The position numbers were made by a program, and so were the translations under genes. DNA of 64,000 nt from Termitomyces sp. T153 (Eukaryota > Basidiomycota > Agaricomycetes > Agaricales > Lyophyllaceae), in the NCBI GenBank assembly GCA_018296165.2, contig JACKQL020000044.1, positions 124,001 through 188,000 on the forward strand, written 5' to 3'. A model generated the notes under the pieces. The model was not told the DNA's origin, ran no database searches, and worked only from the letters and a program-made list of their open reading frames with translations. Below, piece by piece: positions 44,221 to 54,050 of the stretch (the first letter of the stretch is position 1; the number at the start of each line of letters is the position of its first letter).

Positions 44221-45990
44221 GGGTCACGTGAAGTTCCCCCTGCATGAATGAAACTTTGTCAAATCAGGTTCGGCACCCCATGTGACCTGTAACCATTCTG
44301 CCGAAATATTGGTTTCGGCAGTGACCTAAGTAAAAGGTGTCATGCGAATACATATCTCGGCAATGTGAGAAAACTGTTGTGAGGAGGGCGCAAGGCATAC
44401 AGTTTGACTCAAGAGAAGACTTCTGGAGGCATCGAGATGGCCAAGGAACCCTACTACCTAGAACGAAAATCCTTTGAAAATTCTTTCATTTGGCAGAGCC
44501 CAACCTCCCCCCCCCCTTCCTTGCATTAGTCCCTCCTCTTCCTCACTTATCGCAAGTTCAGCGTAGTTTCCTTACTTTTGTCTGTTTTCCATTTGCTCAC
44601 CTGGACATTGGCCCCTTTGTCACCCGTTTGTCAGTCTAGTCTGGGTCAGCCCATCTGCACCTCTCACATTTTTTTCTTGCTTCCTTGCCTACTGCCCTGT
44701 CTACTGTACTTGGCATAGGTGGCATTCCTGGCTCAATAACATCCAAAATTCTGTAACTCCTGCAGTATATCAGTTATATACTCTTGCTTCTATCACAAGC
44801 TACCTAAGTCTCTAGTTTAGTTGCACGGCAGGCAATGGAAGATTCCACCAAAGGTAAATCTTAACCTTGTGCACAGCACCTAAATCTAAGGGCTTTGCAC
44901 CACGTAACCATATGCTTCGGGGTAAATTATGCTTGGCCACGCTATTGGCAGGTACCTAGTTGGCACCCTGTGATGTAGGACCAATCCTTGGCAATCTTCT
45001 TAAATTTCCTTATCACTGGTGTCTAGTATGTGTATTCTGAGAACATACAAGTTCAAAGAAGGGAAAACACCTTGAAATGCTTGAGTCTCTTCTTGATGGC
45101 AATTGGAGGATTGCTTGAAGTTGTCATCTCTGCTGTACAGTGCTGTGGCAGGCTATCAATTCTTGTCAATCTGTAAAGATGATGCACCTTTAAAACCCTG
45201 GTTTCTGGAGAATAAGTGAAAAATTAAACTAAAAGTTTACAAGTCCAAGAGCACATTCTTCTGATACAGCATAGAGAATAAAATTGCCATTTTGATGTGA
45301 TACATCCCATGAGATAATCAACAAAATCATGATTGTCAAGTACAGCTCAACATGTGCTTGGTCTTGGTGGAATGATTGACAAGTGAGCATATTTTCGAGT
45401 CGCTTTTTGGGGAATCAGGAGATGTCCACTTTCAACACTTGCCATGTGGTGTAGCATTGAGTGAGAATACTTAGAATCAGAGGAAGAATAGTTAGAATCA
45501 AAGAACATCTTACAAAATTGTCCAGTCAGTGATGTGATCAATAAGGAAGGAACTATGTAGTCAAGAATGCATTTGTTGAACCGATGTAATGAGATTTTGA
45601 ATAATCAACAGCAAGGAAGTTGGTGTGACTGCCAGATCATATATACCCAATGCTGAATGGAGTCTGAACAAGAGACCTTGCTCACAATTAGGCATTGTGA
45701 TGACTTGTGACCTGCCAACTGGGGAGTACCTGCTGGAGTTGCTAAAGTTCAATCCAGGACTGCAATTCAGGACTAGAACCATTGAAATTTCCCAGTCCAG
45801 TTCAAGTCATGGTGCAAACTTCACAGATATGGTTGCTCTTGTTCCTAGAGCTATATAGATTTTTCTGGACAAAGGGATACCAGCTTTTGAAAAAAAGACA
45901 AGATGTTGAGATTATTAGGTAGATTACCAGATAGCGTAATAATCCATAGTGTACACATCACTGATCATCCTCAATGTTCTTCTGCTGATG
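44221..45990. other. CpG-poor repeat-like insertion within the host island
   Basis: CpG drops after about 44400 and returns near 46060. A C-rich run (CCTCCCCCCCCCCTTCC) is at 44506-44522. The + strand frame 45625-45858 (SLNKRPCSQLGIVMTCDLPT) and the minus frames at 45347-45541 and 45561-45782 show no motif. Probably an old, unrecognised repeat. Confidence 0.35.
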
Positions 45991-47700
45991 ATTTTCATGG
46001 GTTGGAAATCCTGTTCTGTGGTATCTGATACTGAAGACTAAGACAACTATTTGGAAACTCACCAAGATGGTTCCACATCCAGTCCATTTAGCAAACCCAA
46101 AACAAAGCGCAGAACGAAATTCATCAGCAAGCCCCGTGGTTTGGCTGGTGGAAGGACGCCACCTGGGATAGATCGAGCTCGCTTGGGTCTATCGTCAAAA
46201 AGCCCGCCAAGGTCCTGGTCTTGTAGTATTCGCAGTGCAGCCGATATGAGGTCCTGTATGAGACCGAACGGGGAAACGTAAAGAAAAGAGGAGGATAAAA
46301 GTAAGTCGTAGTCGAGGGCCCTTCAAACTACAACATGAAGAACGTAGTGATGAAAGATGCGAGGATAACAATGACTGTAAATATGATAGCGGATAAGGTC
46401 CCGACAATGACTCGGTGAAAAAAAAAAGGTTGGAAAAGCAGACACGAGACATTTAGACACTTACTTTGATTGCTTGCACTCACAACAACGTTGGTACGAG
46501 CGAAGCGATATTGCTTCTGACATTATCTAGTACCTTAATCGCTACGCCGGCCGAGCTTCTGAAAGGTTCTCTATCTATTCGACCGATTGTTTGCGGAAAA
46601 TACTCAACCCACGCGATTGTCTGTAGTCAAGCTCCAGTTACAGTCTCAAAGGTCGGTAGCCAAACGTCAGTTCAAGGGACCGATCCATTGTGCGCGCCAA
46701 ATCATTCCCGCGCAAGGTTTACTCGGCATGTGGTCAGGGTTTACGGGTAGCCTTGCTTTTCGTAGAATCTTCTTTTGGATGTTCTTGTCTTTCGAGGTGA
46801 GTCGCGACAGTCATTCTTGAGCACAATATCCAAATCCTACTCTCAAAAAAAAAAGGCTTTCATGCTTGGCTTCTCGCGACTAGCGGGCACTCCCTAAGAG
46901 GTGATTTCACGCTAGATGGAATTCTTTTCTCCATTTAACGTGTTTATATCAAGATAAGTACAGGCGCAGCAAACTTTATTTCTGGCGGCTTGGGTGCTTT
47001 TGCTTTCTGGGGTATGGCAACATCAAAAAGTAATCTTCCGTTGTCTAACTCCTCACTGCCTGTTGAATTCCCTGATTGCTGCAGCCGGATGATGTCCCAA
47101 CCGTGTTCCCCATCCACATTGGCATTCGTCGATTGTCACCAGTGGGCCATCGTTCATCTTGTCGGCTCGCCATATGCTCCTCTGCAGGTATGGGGCCAAA
47201 GCGTGGAAACACTTTGGCGTATCTTGATGATGTTCAAGGACGTGTCGGAATTGTGGGGTGTTGTGACTAGTAGGATGCTTGTCTGGAGGGCGATATCTGG
47301 AACGGCTGATGGTGTTACGGAATGGACAAGGGCACAAGTTATTTGTAGCATGGCATGGCGGTGGGTTACATAAGAAGTCGTGAACTTGATTTTTTTGGAA
47401 TTGGGGTTGTGGTATGGCCGCTCGCCTCAACCATGATGAAGTGCGTAAAGTCGCCGTCCATCGCTGCAGCGGATATCTGCGCGAACCCGCACACTTGCAT
47501 CGTAAGTTGCTTGCCATCGTGTTGACGGATATCCGAGAAAGCAAACAGCGGCAGGCTCGGGACAATGGAAAGGGAACCAAGAGGTTCAGGCTAGCGTTAG
47601 TGTTGTTGTTGATTCTGAGGAAGACGTCCTACTGCTTGCTCATCAGTATCCGGAGTTAGGGTATCCAAACAATCACAAATGCATATTCTTTTTCGTAACC
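45991..47700. other. CpG-containing region with gene-like fragments
   Basis: Likely holds part of a host gene that I cannot model. On the minus strand near 47440-47570 a frame reads LPLFAFSDIRQHDGKQLTMQ and AAMDGDFTHFIMVEASGH, while another minus frame (47053-47580) is open for 175 codons but is Arg/Pro/Ser-rich and less convincing. The + frame 46990-47373 has no motif. A run of ten or more A is at 46845-46855. Confidence 0.3.
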
Positions 47701-48640
47701 CCATCACAAATGCCAGCATTTCAGCTCAAATATACCAGCACAGAGCTGATCACGATGCCAGACTTGGAGATCCTGTATGATAACATCTGCCTAGGGTCCA
47801 CCATTTCCATCCATCTGCCACAGGTCAGTGTTGAGATTTTTCTGTGACTACACAGAATTGAAAAGCTTCAGGCTCACGAGTCTCTGTCTTGTGTCACCAA
47901 ACTGGAGCGCAACAATGACCAACCAAGCCTCAACCAGGCACAGGAACTCATTGTTGTTGACAAACCCCCCTTGACGATGCTGTCCAACCAATCAAGCATC
48001 AACCAGACATGCACAACAATGCCATCCCAGGTAGTTGCACAGTGCTTTGGCTGCATGGAATCTCAATCTGCTTGTTACCAACCATATAGCATTCTGCATG
48101 CTGTCCATGGCCAGCAAATTTGAATTTGAGAAGCTTATAGTGATTGCTTTTGGTGATTTCCTTTGTAAGTCAATGCCCTGTCTGTCCTGCTGATTTAGCC
48201 CTCATTTTTCTTGACTTAAGCTGTTGTCATTCTGTTTCTTGGAAGGTCTAGAATTTTGTACTATATGTTACCAACTCAGTACTATGTATTAAGTGTCTTG
48301 ATGAGTGAATTGATGGCCATGCACTGAGCAATGCAACATGTGTTTCTATAGATTGTTTCTGTATAATATTATAACATTTTTTTACTGCATGTTTCTTGAG
48401 ACATATTGTAAGTTATACCAACATGTGTTTCTCAAGATGCAACACTAAGAACATGACAAAGGTTTCTTGAGAAACATGTGCTGAAACATATCATGTGTTT
48501 CTCAAGAAAATCAACAAGTTCATTTTAAATATTTTGAGTATTTTTTCTTTGGATAAAACACAGAAAAATTCATAATTCTACAAAAGAAACATTAAGAGAA
48601 TATTTTACATATTTACTGAATTTCCTGACACAATATTTAG
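47701..48640. other. CpG-poor unassigned DNA
   Basis: A + strand frame near 47850-48100 reads IEKLQAHESLSCVTKLERN and VVAQCFGCMESQSACYQP with few stops, but nothing is recognised. From 48388 to 48510 a 16-bp word recurs in both orientations (described separately). Confidence 0.35.
48388..48510. repeat. Short inverted and direct repeats around CATGTGTTTCTCAAGA
   Basis: CATGTGTTTCTCAAGA occurs at 48422-48437 and 48493-48508. Its reverse complement TTTCTTGAGAAACATGTG lies between them at 48463-48480, and a variant GCATGTTTCTTGAGAC is at 48388-48403. The copies alternate in orientation about every 30-40 bp. Confidence 0.8.
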
Positions 48641-49900
48641 TGTGTTTCCTGAAGTGGGAGTGGAGGGTGGGGGTAGCATGGGGTGGTTGGCAGTGAAGGT
48701 TGGACCCCTGTAGGGTGGATGGAGAGAGGGAGCCCTAGCAGCACACAACAAGGGGAAGTGGAGGGCCTCTTTGCCACCAGAGGCTGGGCCCAGCAAGAGG
48801 CTGCAGAGTAGGGAGATGATGGCTGGCCTCCCAGGGTCACATGTGCACTCCCTTGGGATGGGGGCTCTGATGGGGGAAGGGGCTTCCAAGCTGTCCACCT
48901 CAATCTCCAAGACTCTCCTGTGCTAGTGAGTGGAGGCATTGATGGGGATGCTGGCAGCCTGTGAAGAGGAGCTCTGGAGAGTGAGGGAGGACTATGACAT
49001 GGTGCAGAGGGACAGGGATGAGGTATAGAGAGATAGGGATGTGGCATGGCAGGAGCAGGAGGCAGCCACATGGACAGTCACAGAGCAGTCTCTGGAGGTT
49101 TGGAGACTGAGGGAGCAGTTGGCCCAGCTGGAAGTGCAGGTCACATGGGAGGTGGGGAGGGGTGTCTAGGGCAGCTGGAGATGTGGGCAGGCCAGGGGAC
49201 TGAGGGGTCATGTGGGGTAGCAGAGGTGGGGGTGCCCCTAGTGGTGGTGGAGGCAGGGAGGAGGCAAGAGGAGTGGTTTGCCAATGAGGCAGCCTCAGGG
49301 CAGAGGGGTACCTTGTGTAAGTTCTAGCTTCCCTTTGTTCTGGCCATACTGAGATCACCTGGCAGATTGGATCTGGGAACATTGGATTCCCCTGGATGGG
49401 GTGTTGGCTGCCCTTGCATCAATCCAAGATGGGCTGGCATGGATGCCTGGGGACCTTTCTCTGGAGCTGGGACAGGGGGTGGGGTGGATGGGGAGGTGAT
49501 TGACAGGGCATTGGTAGCAGAACACTGTGGCCCCTGGCATATGGTGGGAGGTAGCTACAGATGTGAGGGAGCCTCTGCTGGGTCAACCAAAGACTCTGGC
49601 CTTGGTAGTGGCTCAAATGGAGGTGGACTTGATTGGAGGATTGGCATGGAGGATCCTGGAGGAGGGGGAGGAGGGGGATTAGGGTATAAGGGAGTTCTGG
49701 ACTTTGTCTTGTTACCTTTCTTGAACCTGTACTTTCAATTGTAGTATTCTGTACTGGTGGTCTGTTCAATTGGGACAGTTTCTTGTGTGACTGGTGTGAA
49801 ATAACTAAGTTTCAGAAACAATTGGAAAGATGAAAAGTAAAATATGCAGGGAGTTGCTCATGGGAGTTGGATCCCTAATGAATCCAGAGGTGGGGGTTAT
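48641..49900 (+). pseudogene. Opposite-strand ORF region of family II with coiled coil, copy 2
   Basis: Homologous to 22570-23480. The + strand frame at 48949-49170 reads MGMLAACEEELWRVREDYDM, then QRDRDEV, a stop, RDRDVAWQEQEAATWTVTEQ and LEVWRLREQLAQLEVQV. This is a regular heptad pattern with repeated (E/Q)RDxxW units. Only one TAG interrupts the coiled coil here. The same reading frame and heptads survive in the other copy, although the two have diverged at many bases. The region lies between the chromodomain and where the 3' LTR should be, opposite in strand to pol. The 3' LTR itself is missing, as similarity ends near 48640. Confidence 0.5.
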
Positions 49901-49904
49901 GCCC

Positions 49905-51400
49905 ACTGATGCCATGTGTGTCAACCAGTCTCAGGGGTCCCAGGCTTTGGTGGGATGCTGTTGGTGGAAGTCCTAGAGCTCAGCATGGGCTCTGGAGAGG
50001 TTCTTGCAGGGTTCCCAGGTGTTGTCCTTAGGCCCATAGCCTTTCCAACAGACCAGGTGGTGGGGTCAACCATGGACAAGGTGGGAGTTGAGGATTTGGT
50101 CAACTTTGTAGTGGTACTCATCCTTGATTTTGATGAGGGGGAGTCAACTGGGGCATTGTCTGGAGAAAGAGTCCAGAGTATCCTTTTTTGAGGAGGCAGA
50201 CATGAAAGATGGGGTGGAGGCCCTTCAGCCCTGGGGGTAGGTTGGGCTTGTAGGTGTGTGTTGAGACCTTCTAGAGAACCTTGAATAGGCTGAGTTGCTT
50301 ATGGTTGAGTTTTATAGAGAGCCTCTGAGTCTTGAGGTTATGTTGATTGAGCCATTCCAGAGTGCTAGGAGACCAGTTAGGGGTCAGGTTGCATTGGGTG
50401 TTGGCATGCTTGAAATAGACTTGATTGGCAGTGTTGATTTCATCTTGGAGGAATTGGTGGAGGGATCAGAGGTCTTCAGTGACTTTGTAAGTGACATGGG
50501 AGGGGATGTCCTTGAGGGATAGGGTGAGCTGGGGGTTATAGCCCTTGGTGGCATAGAAGAGGGAAACTCCAGTGGCAGAGTGAGGTGTGTTGTTGTAGGT
50601 AAACTTGGCAAGAGGAAGCTCTGCACACCAATTGTTCAGTAAATAGTTAACATAGAGGCAGAGATACTGTTCCAAGGTCTGTTTTACTTGTTCTCTTTGC
50701 CCATCAGTCTCAGGGTGATAGGCAGTCAATAGATTAGTCTTTATTCTGAGGGCCTTGCATAGCAACTGCCAAAGGTGGGAGACAAATAGAGGGCTACAGT
50801 TGGAGGTGATGTTGTCTAGAAGTCCATGCTTGGAGGATGCATGTTTGAGGAATAGTTCGGCAAACTCTGGAGTGTTGGGGGTGTGGCAGGGGATGAAAAG
50901 AGCCTGTTTGGTGAGGTGGGCAGACAACCACAAGGATTGTGTCAAAGCCTTTGGAGTCAGGGAGTTCAACAATGTGATCCATTGATATTGAGGACCAGGA
51001 GCAGTGACTGATGGGGAGGGGCTTCAGCAGGCCATAGGAGTGGTGGTGGGGGACCTTGGCCTGGAGGCATAGTTTGTAGGCCCTCATGTATTGCATGACA
51101 TCCTTCTTCATTCCTGGCTAAAAGCAACTTCTGGAAATGAGTTGAAGGGTCTTACAAATCCCTGAATGTTCTTGGAGCTTGTGGTTATGGTGTTGCCAGA
51201 GTATGTTGAGGCAAATGGACTTGTGGTCTGGAGTATAGATATGTCCTTCCTAGAGTAGGAGGTGGTGGTCCAGAGATAGTGTGAAGGGTCAGTTGACTGC
51301 TGGCTTGTCAGCAGAGTTGTTGCAGGAGTCATGCTGAGTGAAGAAGGAGTCCAGGGGTGCACTTCTGATTTGGCACAGGATTTCTTCTTCATTCATAATC
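49905..51400 (-). pseudogene. Integrase and chromodomain of gypsy family II, copy 2
   Basis: The integrase core is open for 168 codons at 50466-50972 and includes TNLLTAYHPETDGQREQVKQ, carrying the catalytic Glu in the usual YHPxTDGQTER-type motif, then TYNNTPHSATGVSLFYATKG. Upstream, at 50794-51111, a different frame reads SWSSISMDHIVELPDSKGFD with the first catalytic Asp. The chromodomain near 49905-50130 reads [21 protein letters not shown] and NTWEPCKNL. Frame changes and stops make it non-functional. Confidence 0.8.
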
Positions 51401-51699
51401 AGCATGGCATGCAAATGTTCAGGAGGGATCACCAATTGATGGTTGAAAGCATTCTGCTCAGCCTAAAATGACTTCCTTGGATATATGTTGGGTCTCCAAG
51501 TGAGGGCATCAGGTTTTGCACCAAGTCAACTGGGGCAATAGTGGATGGTGAAGTTGTATTTGGAGAGCATCTTGGACCAGTGAGCTTGTTAGCAGCTGAG
51601 CTGTTTGGTGGTGGTGAAATATTGTAAATTGTTGTGGTTGGAGTAGACTTGGATGCAGTGTGGAGTTCCTTCAAGGTAAACCCTCCACTGTCAGAAGGC

Positions 51700-52808
51700 T
51701 TTGATGATGGCAAGAAGTTCCTTGTCATAGATATTTTAGTTGAGCTCCATGGGAATCATTAAGTGGGTGTAGAAGGCAATGGAGCAGGGGCTCATCCCCC
51801 CAGAGTCTGACTGGGAAAGTATTCTGGTGATGCAATAGTTGGAGGCATTGCATTTGAGGACTATGAGTAGAGCGGGGTTGAAATGGTGGAGGATTGGGGT
51901 GGAGATGAAGACTCTTTTGAGGAGGGTAAACACACTTTGACACTTGCTATTCCAGTCCCAAGGGGTGTCCTTCTGAGTGAGTTGGTTGAGGGGTTTGGTT
52001 ATCCTGGAGTAGTTAATGAACTGGCAATAAATATTAGCAACTTGGCTGGGTCCATGCATATGCCATCTGGAGTGACAATGACTCCAAGGTATTTGACCTC
52101 TGTGGTGTGGAAGGAGCACTTCTCAGGTTTTGCATGAAGGTGGTACTCCTAGAGTTATTCTAGAATATGGCAAACATGCTCCAGATGTTCTTTTAGTGAG
52201 TTTGAGTAGATCAGATTGTTGTCCAGGTATATGATAACAAAAATGTCATTCATGCCATGAAAGATGTCATTCATGTAGTACTAGAAAGTGGCAGGGGAGT
52301 TAGTTATTCCAAAGGGCATCATGAGGTACTCAAAGTGGCCATAGTGGGTGTGGAAGGCAGTCTTCCATTCATGCCCTGGAGCAATCTGAACATTGTTGTA
52401 GCCAGAGTGGAGGTCTATTTTTGTGTAGATCTTAGCACTGCAGAGGTGATCAACAAGGTCTCTGATCAAGGGAGGAGGGTACCAGTTCTTTTTGGTGACT
52501 TTGTTGACTCCCCAGTAATTGACACAGAGTCAGAGAGACCCATCCTTCTTTTTGGCAAACAGGACCAGAGCACTGGCAGTGGAGATCAAGGAGCATATGA
52601 AACCTTTGCCAAGCATGTTATTGAGGTAATCTTTTGTGGCCTGGAGTCCAATCTTGGAAATGTTGTAGATCTTGCCAAATGGGGGAGAGGTGCCTTCTTT
52701 GAGGTCAATTTTGTGATTGTAGGAGCAGTGTGGGGGAAGTTCTTTTACACTCCCTTCAGAGAATACATCAGCAAATTCATGATATTCCAGGGGAACTACT
52801 TTGTATAG
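51700..52808 (-). pseudogene. Reverse transcriptase of gypsy family II
   Basis: Minus-strand blocks: VVPLEYHEFADVFSE (near 52800), [31 protein letters not shown] (motif A), [15 protein letters not shown] (motif B), VIIYLDNNLIYSNSLKEHLE (motif C, with YLDD changed to YLDN), then [18 protein letters not shown]. At 52255-52280 the words for HGMNDIF occur twice next to each other (GAAAGATGTCATTCATG), a short duplication. RNase H begins near 51860 but is decayed. Confidence 0.8.
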
Positions 52809-53259
52809 AATTTGTTCTTCCCTCTTTCATTCCAGTGGGGTAGTTTCCATGTGGAGGATTCTTCTAGTAGGGCTTGCGCAATTTGAAGTTGGAAGGCAGG
52901 GGTACCATCTTGTAGGATGCATGCAAAGGGGATGGCACCAATGACTTTGATGTCAAGGGCTTCCAGATTGATGGGAGTGGGTGTTGGAGTGGTGGTGGCT
53001 GGGTCTGGAGTAGTGGCAGAGTTATCTGGAGTGGTTTGATGTTGTTGGTCAGGGTACCATGGGCCTTTGTATTGATTCCTGGGTATGTTGGGAGGAAGCC
53101 ATTGAGTTTTGTTCAAGGGGGACCAGGGCAGAGGAGCACTTTCCTTCCTTTTTTGGTCATCCTTGAGGGTTGAAGGGGTTGGGGCTGCTCCAGAGGTGTT
53201 GGTTGGGGTTAGGGATCTTGGAGTTTAAGGGAGACTGGAGACAGAGGGGGATGGTGGCT

Positions 53260-53690
53260 GCTAGGCTTGCTTCAGGGCCTGAAAATCACATTGTGAGGTT
53301 CTTCCAGTCAATGATGGGATTGATATCCTGCAGTCAAGGGAGTCCAAGCACAATTGGAGTTGATTCTGGGAGCTGGATGACTAGGAGATGGACCTGGAAT
53401 CTTAAGTTGTTGTTGAGGGTGAGGGTGTTGTTGTGGCATCAGATGATTTCAGTTGAGGCAGGGCTCCCATCAAAGAGCTGGAGCTATAGAGGTTTGTTGA
53501 GGGTGTTGTGGGAGAGATTGAGCTGGCTGCTAACAAAGGTGCTAGAGGCCCCACTGTCAATGAGGGTGAGGAGGACCACTGAGGAGCCATTGAGGTTGAA
53601 TGTTGATGATGAATTATCATGCAGACTTTGAACAGAGCTGTGGAGGAATTCAGGGAGTGTCCGTTGTACCTTTTGAGTTCTCAGAGTGGA
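53260..53690 (-). pseudogene. Retropepsin domain (second module) of gypsy family II
   Basis: The minus-strand frame contains VVLLTLIDSGASSTFVSSQL, with the intact D-S-G active site, then PLQLQLFDGSPASTEIIRCH and TPIVLGLPWLQDINPIIDWK, the typical C-terminal ILG-x-x-WL element of gypsy retropepsins. The frame is open from 53699 to about 53290. It is followed by the linker to reverse transcriptase. Confidence 0.8.
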
Positions 53691-53699
53691 GTGAGACAT

Positions 53700-53955
53700 T
53701 GAAGGGGATTGGTCCAGAGTCAGTCAGGCTGTCCCAGTCAGGTGGAGGGTGAGGCTGGGCCAGTTGATGTGGGAGTTGGTGGAGCAAAGCCATAGAAATC
53801 CTGGAACAATGGGGGTGGAGGCATGTAGTTTGGTGACTAATAGCTAGAGGTCTTGTCATTGTCTGTTGGCAAAGGTCATGGTCATTTCCACACAGTGTGT
53901 GATGTCTCTGGCAGAGGTAGGGTTGCTGTCAAAGAGTTTGAGGAGGATGTGAGTG
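53700..53955 (-). pseudogene. Truncated additional retropepsin module upstream of the first
   Basis: Reads KLFDSNPTSARDITHCVEMT, then QLLVTKLHASTPIV and a WL-CSTNSHINWPSLTLHL end, with two stops. This matches the second half of a retropepsin, parallel to the complete module just downstream (LQLFDGSPASTEI ... STPIVLGLPWLQDINPIIDW). Its active-site half would lie above 53955 but is replaced by the family I LTR fragment. Confidence 0.65.
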
Positions 53956-53965
53956 GGGAGGTGCT

Positions 53966-54050
53966 GGAGGTTCCAGAGCTATGGAGATGTTGAACAAGCT
54001 GCAGAGATGCTAGAACAAGTTGCAAAGTCATAAATGGAAGTCCCCTGACA
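53966..54050 (-). repeat. Truncated family I LTR
   Basis: On the minus strand begins TGTCAGGGGACTTCCATTTA and continues AACTTGTTCTAGCATCTC, as in the other family I LTRs. Only about 85 bp remain; the rest is lost at the junction with family II near 53960. It is the 3' LTR of the older family I copy. Confidence 0.7.

Larger units (their letters stand above)
48641..53955 (-). mobile_element. Gypsy family II, copy with most of pol
   Basis: On the minus strand from high to low coordinates: a truncated retropepsin (53700-53955), a second complete retropepsin (53260-53690), reverse transcriptase (52000-52800), RNase H and the integrase N-terminus (51100-51950), the integrase core (50466-50972), the chromodomain (49905-50130), then the opposite-strand ORF region. 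Gag and both LTRs are missing. The upper end is joined to a family I LTR fragment at about 53960. Stops are scattered throughout, and CpG is nearly absent. Confidence 0.8.

Noticed and set aside
46990..47373. A 127-codon + strand frame resembling an F-box C-terminal part (VWGQSVETLWRILMM)
   Set aside because: No F-box core, no Leu-rich pattern that holds, and overlapping minus-strand frames are equally open.
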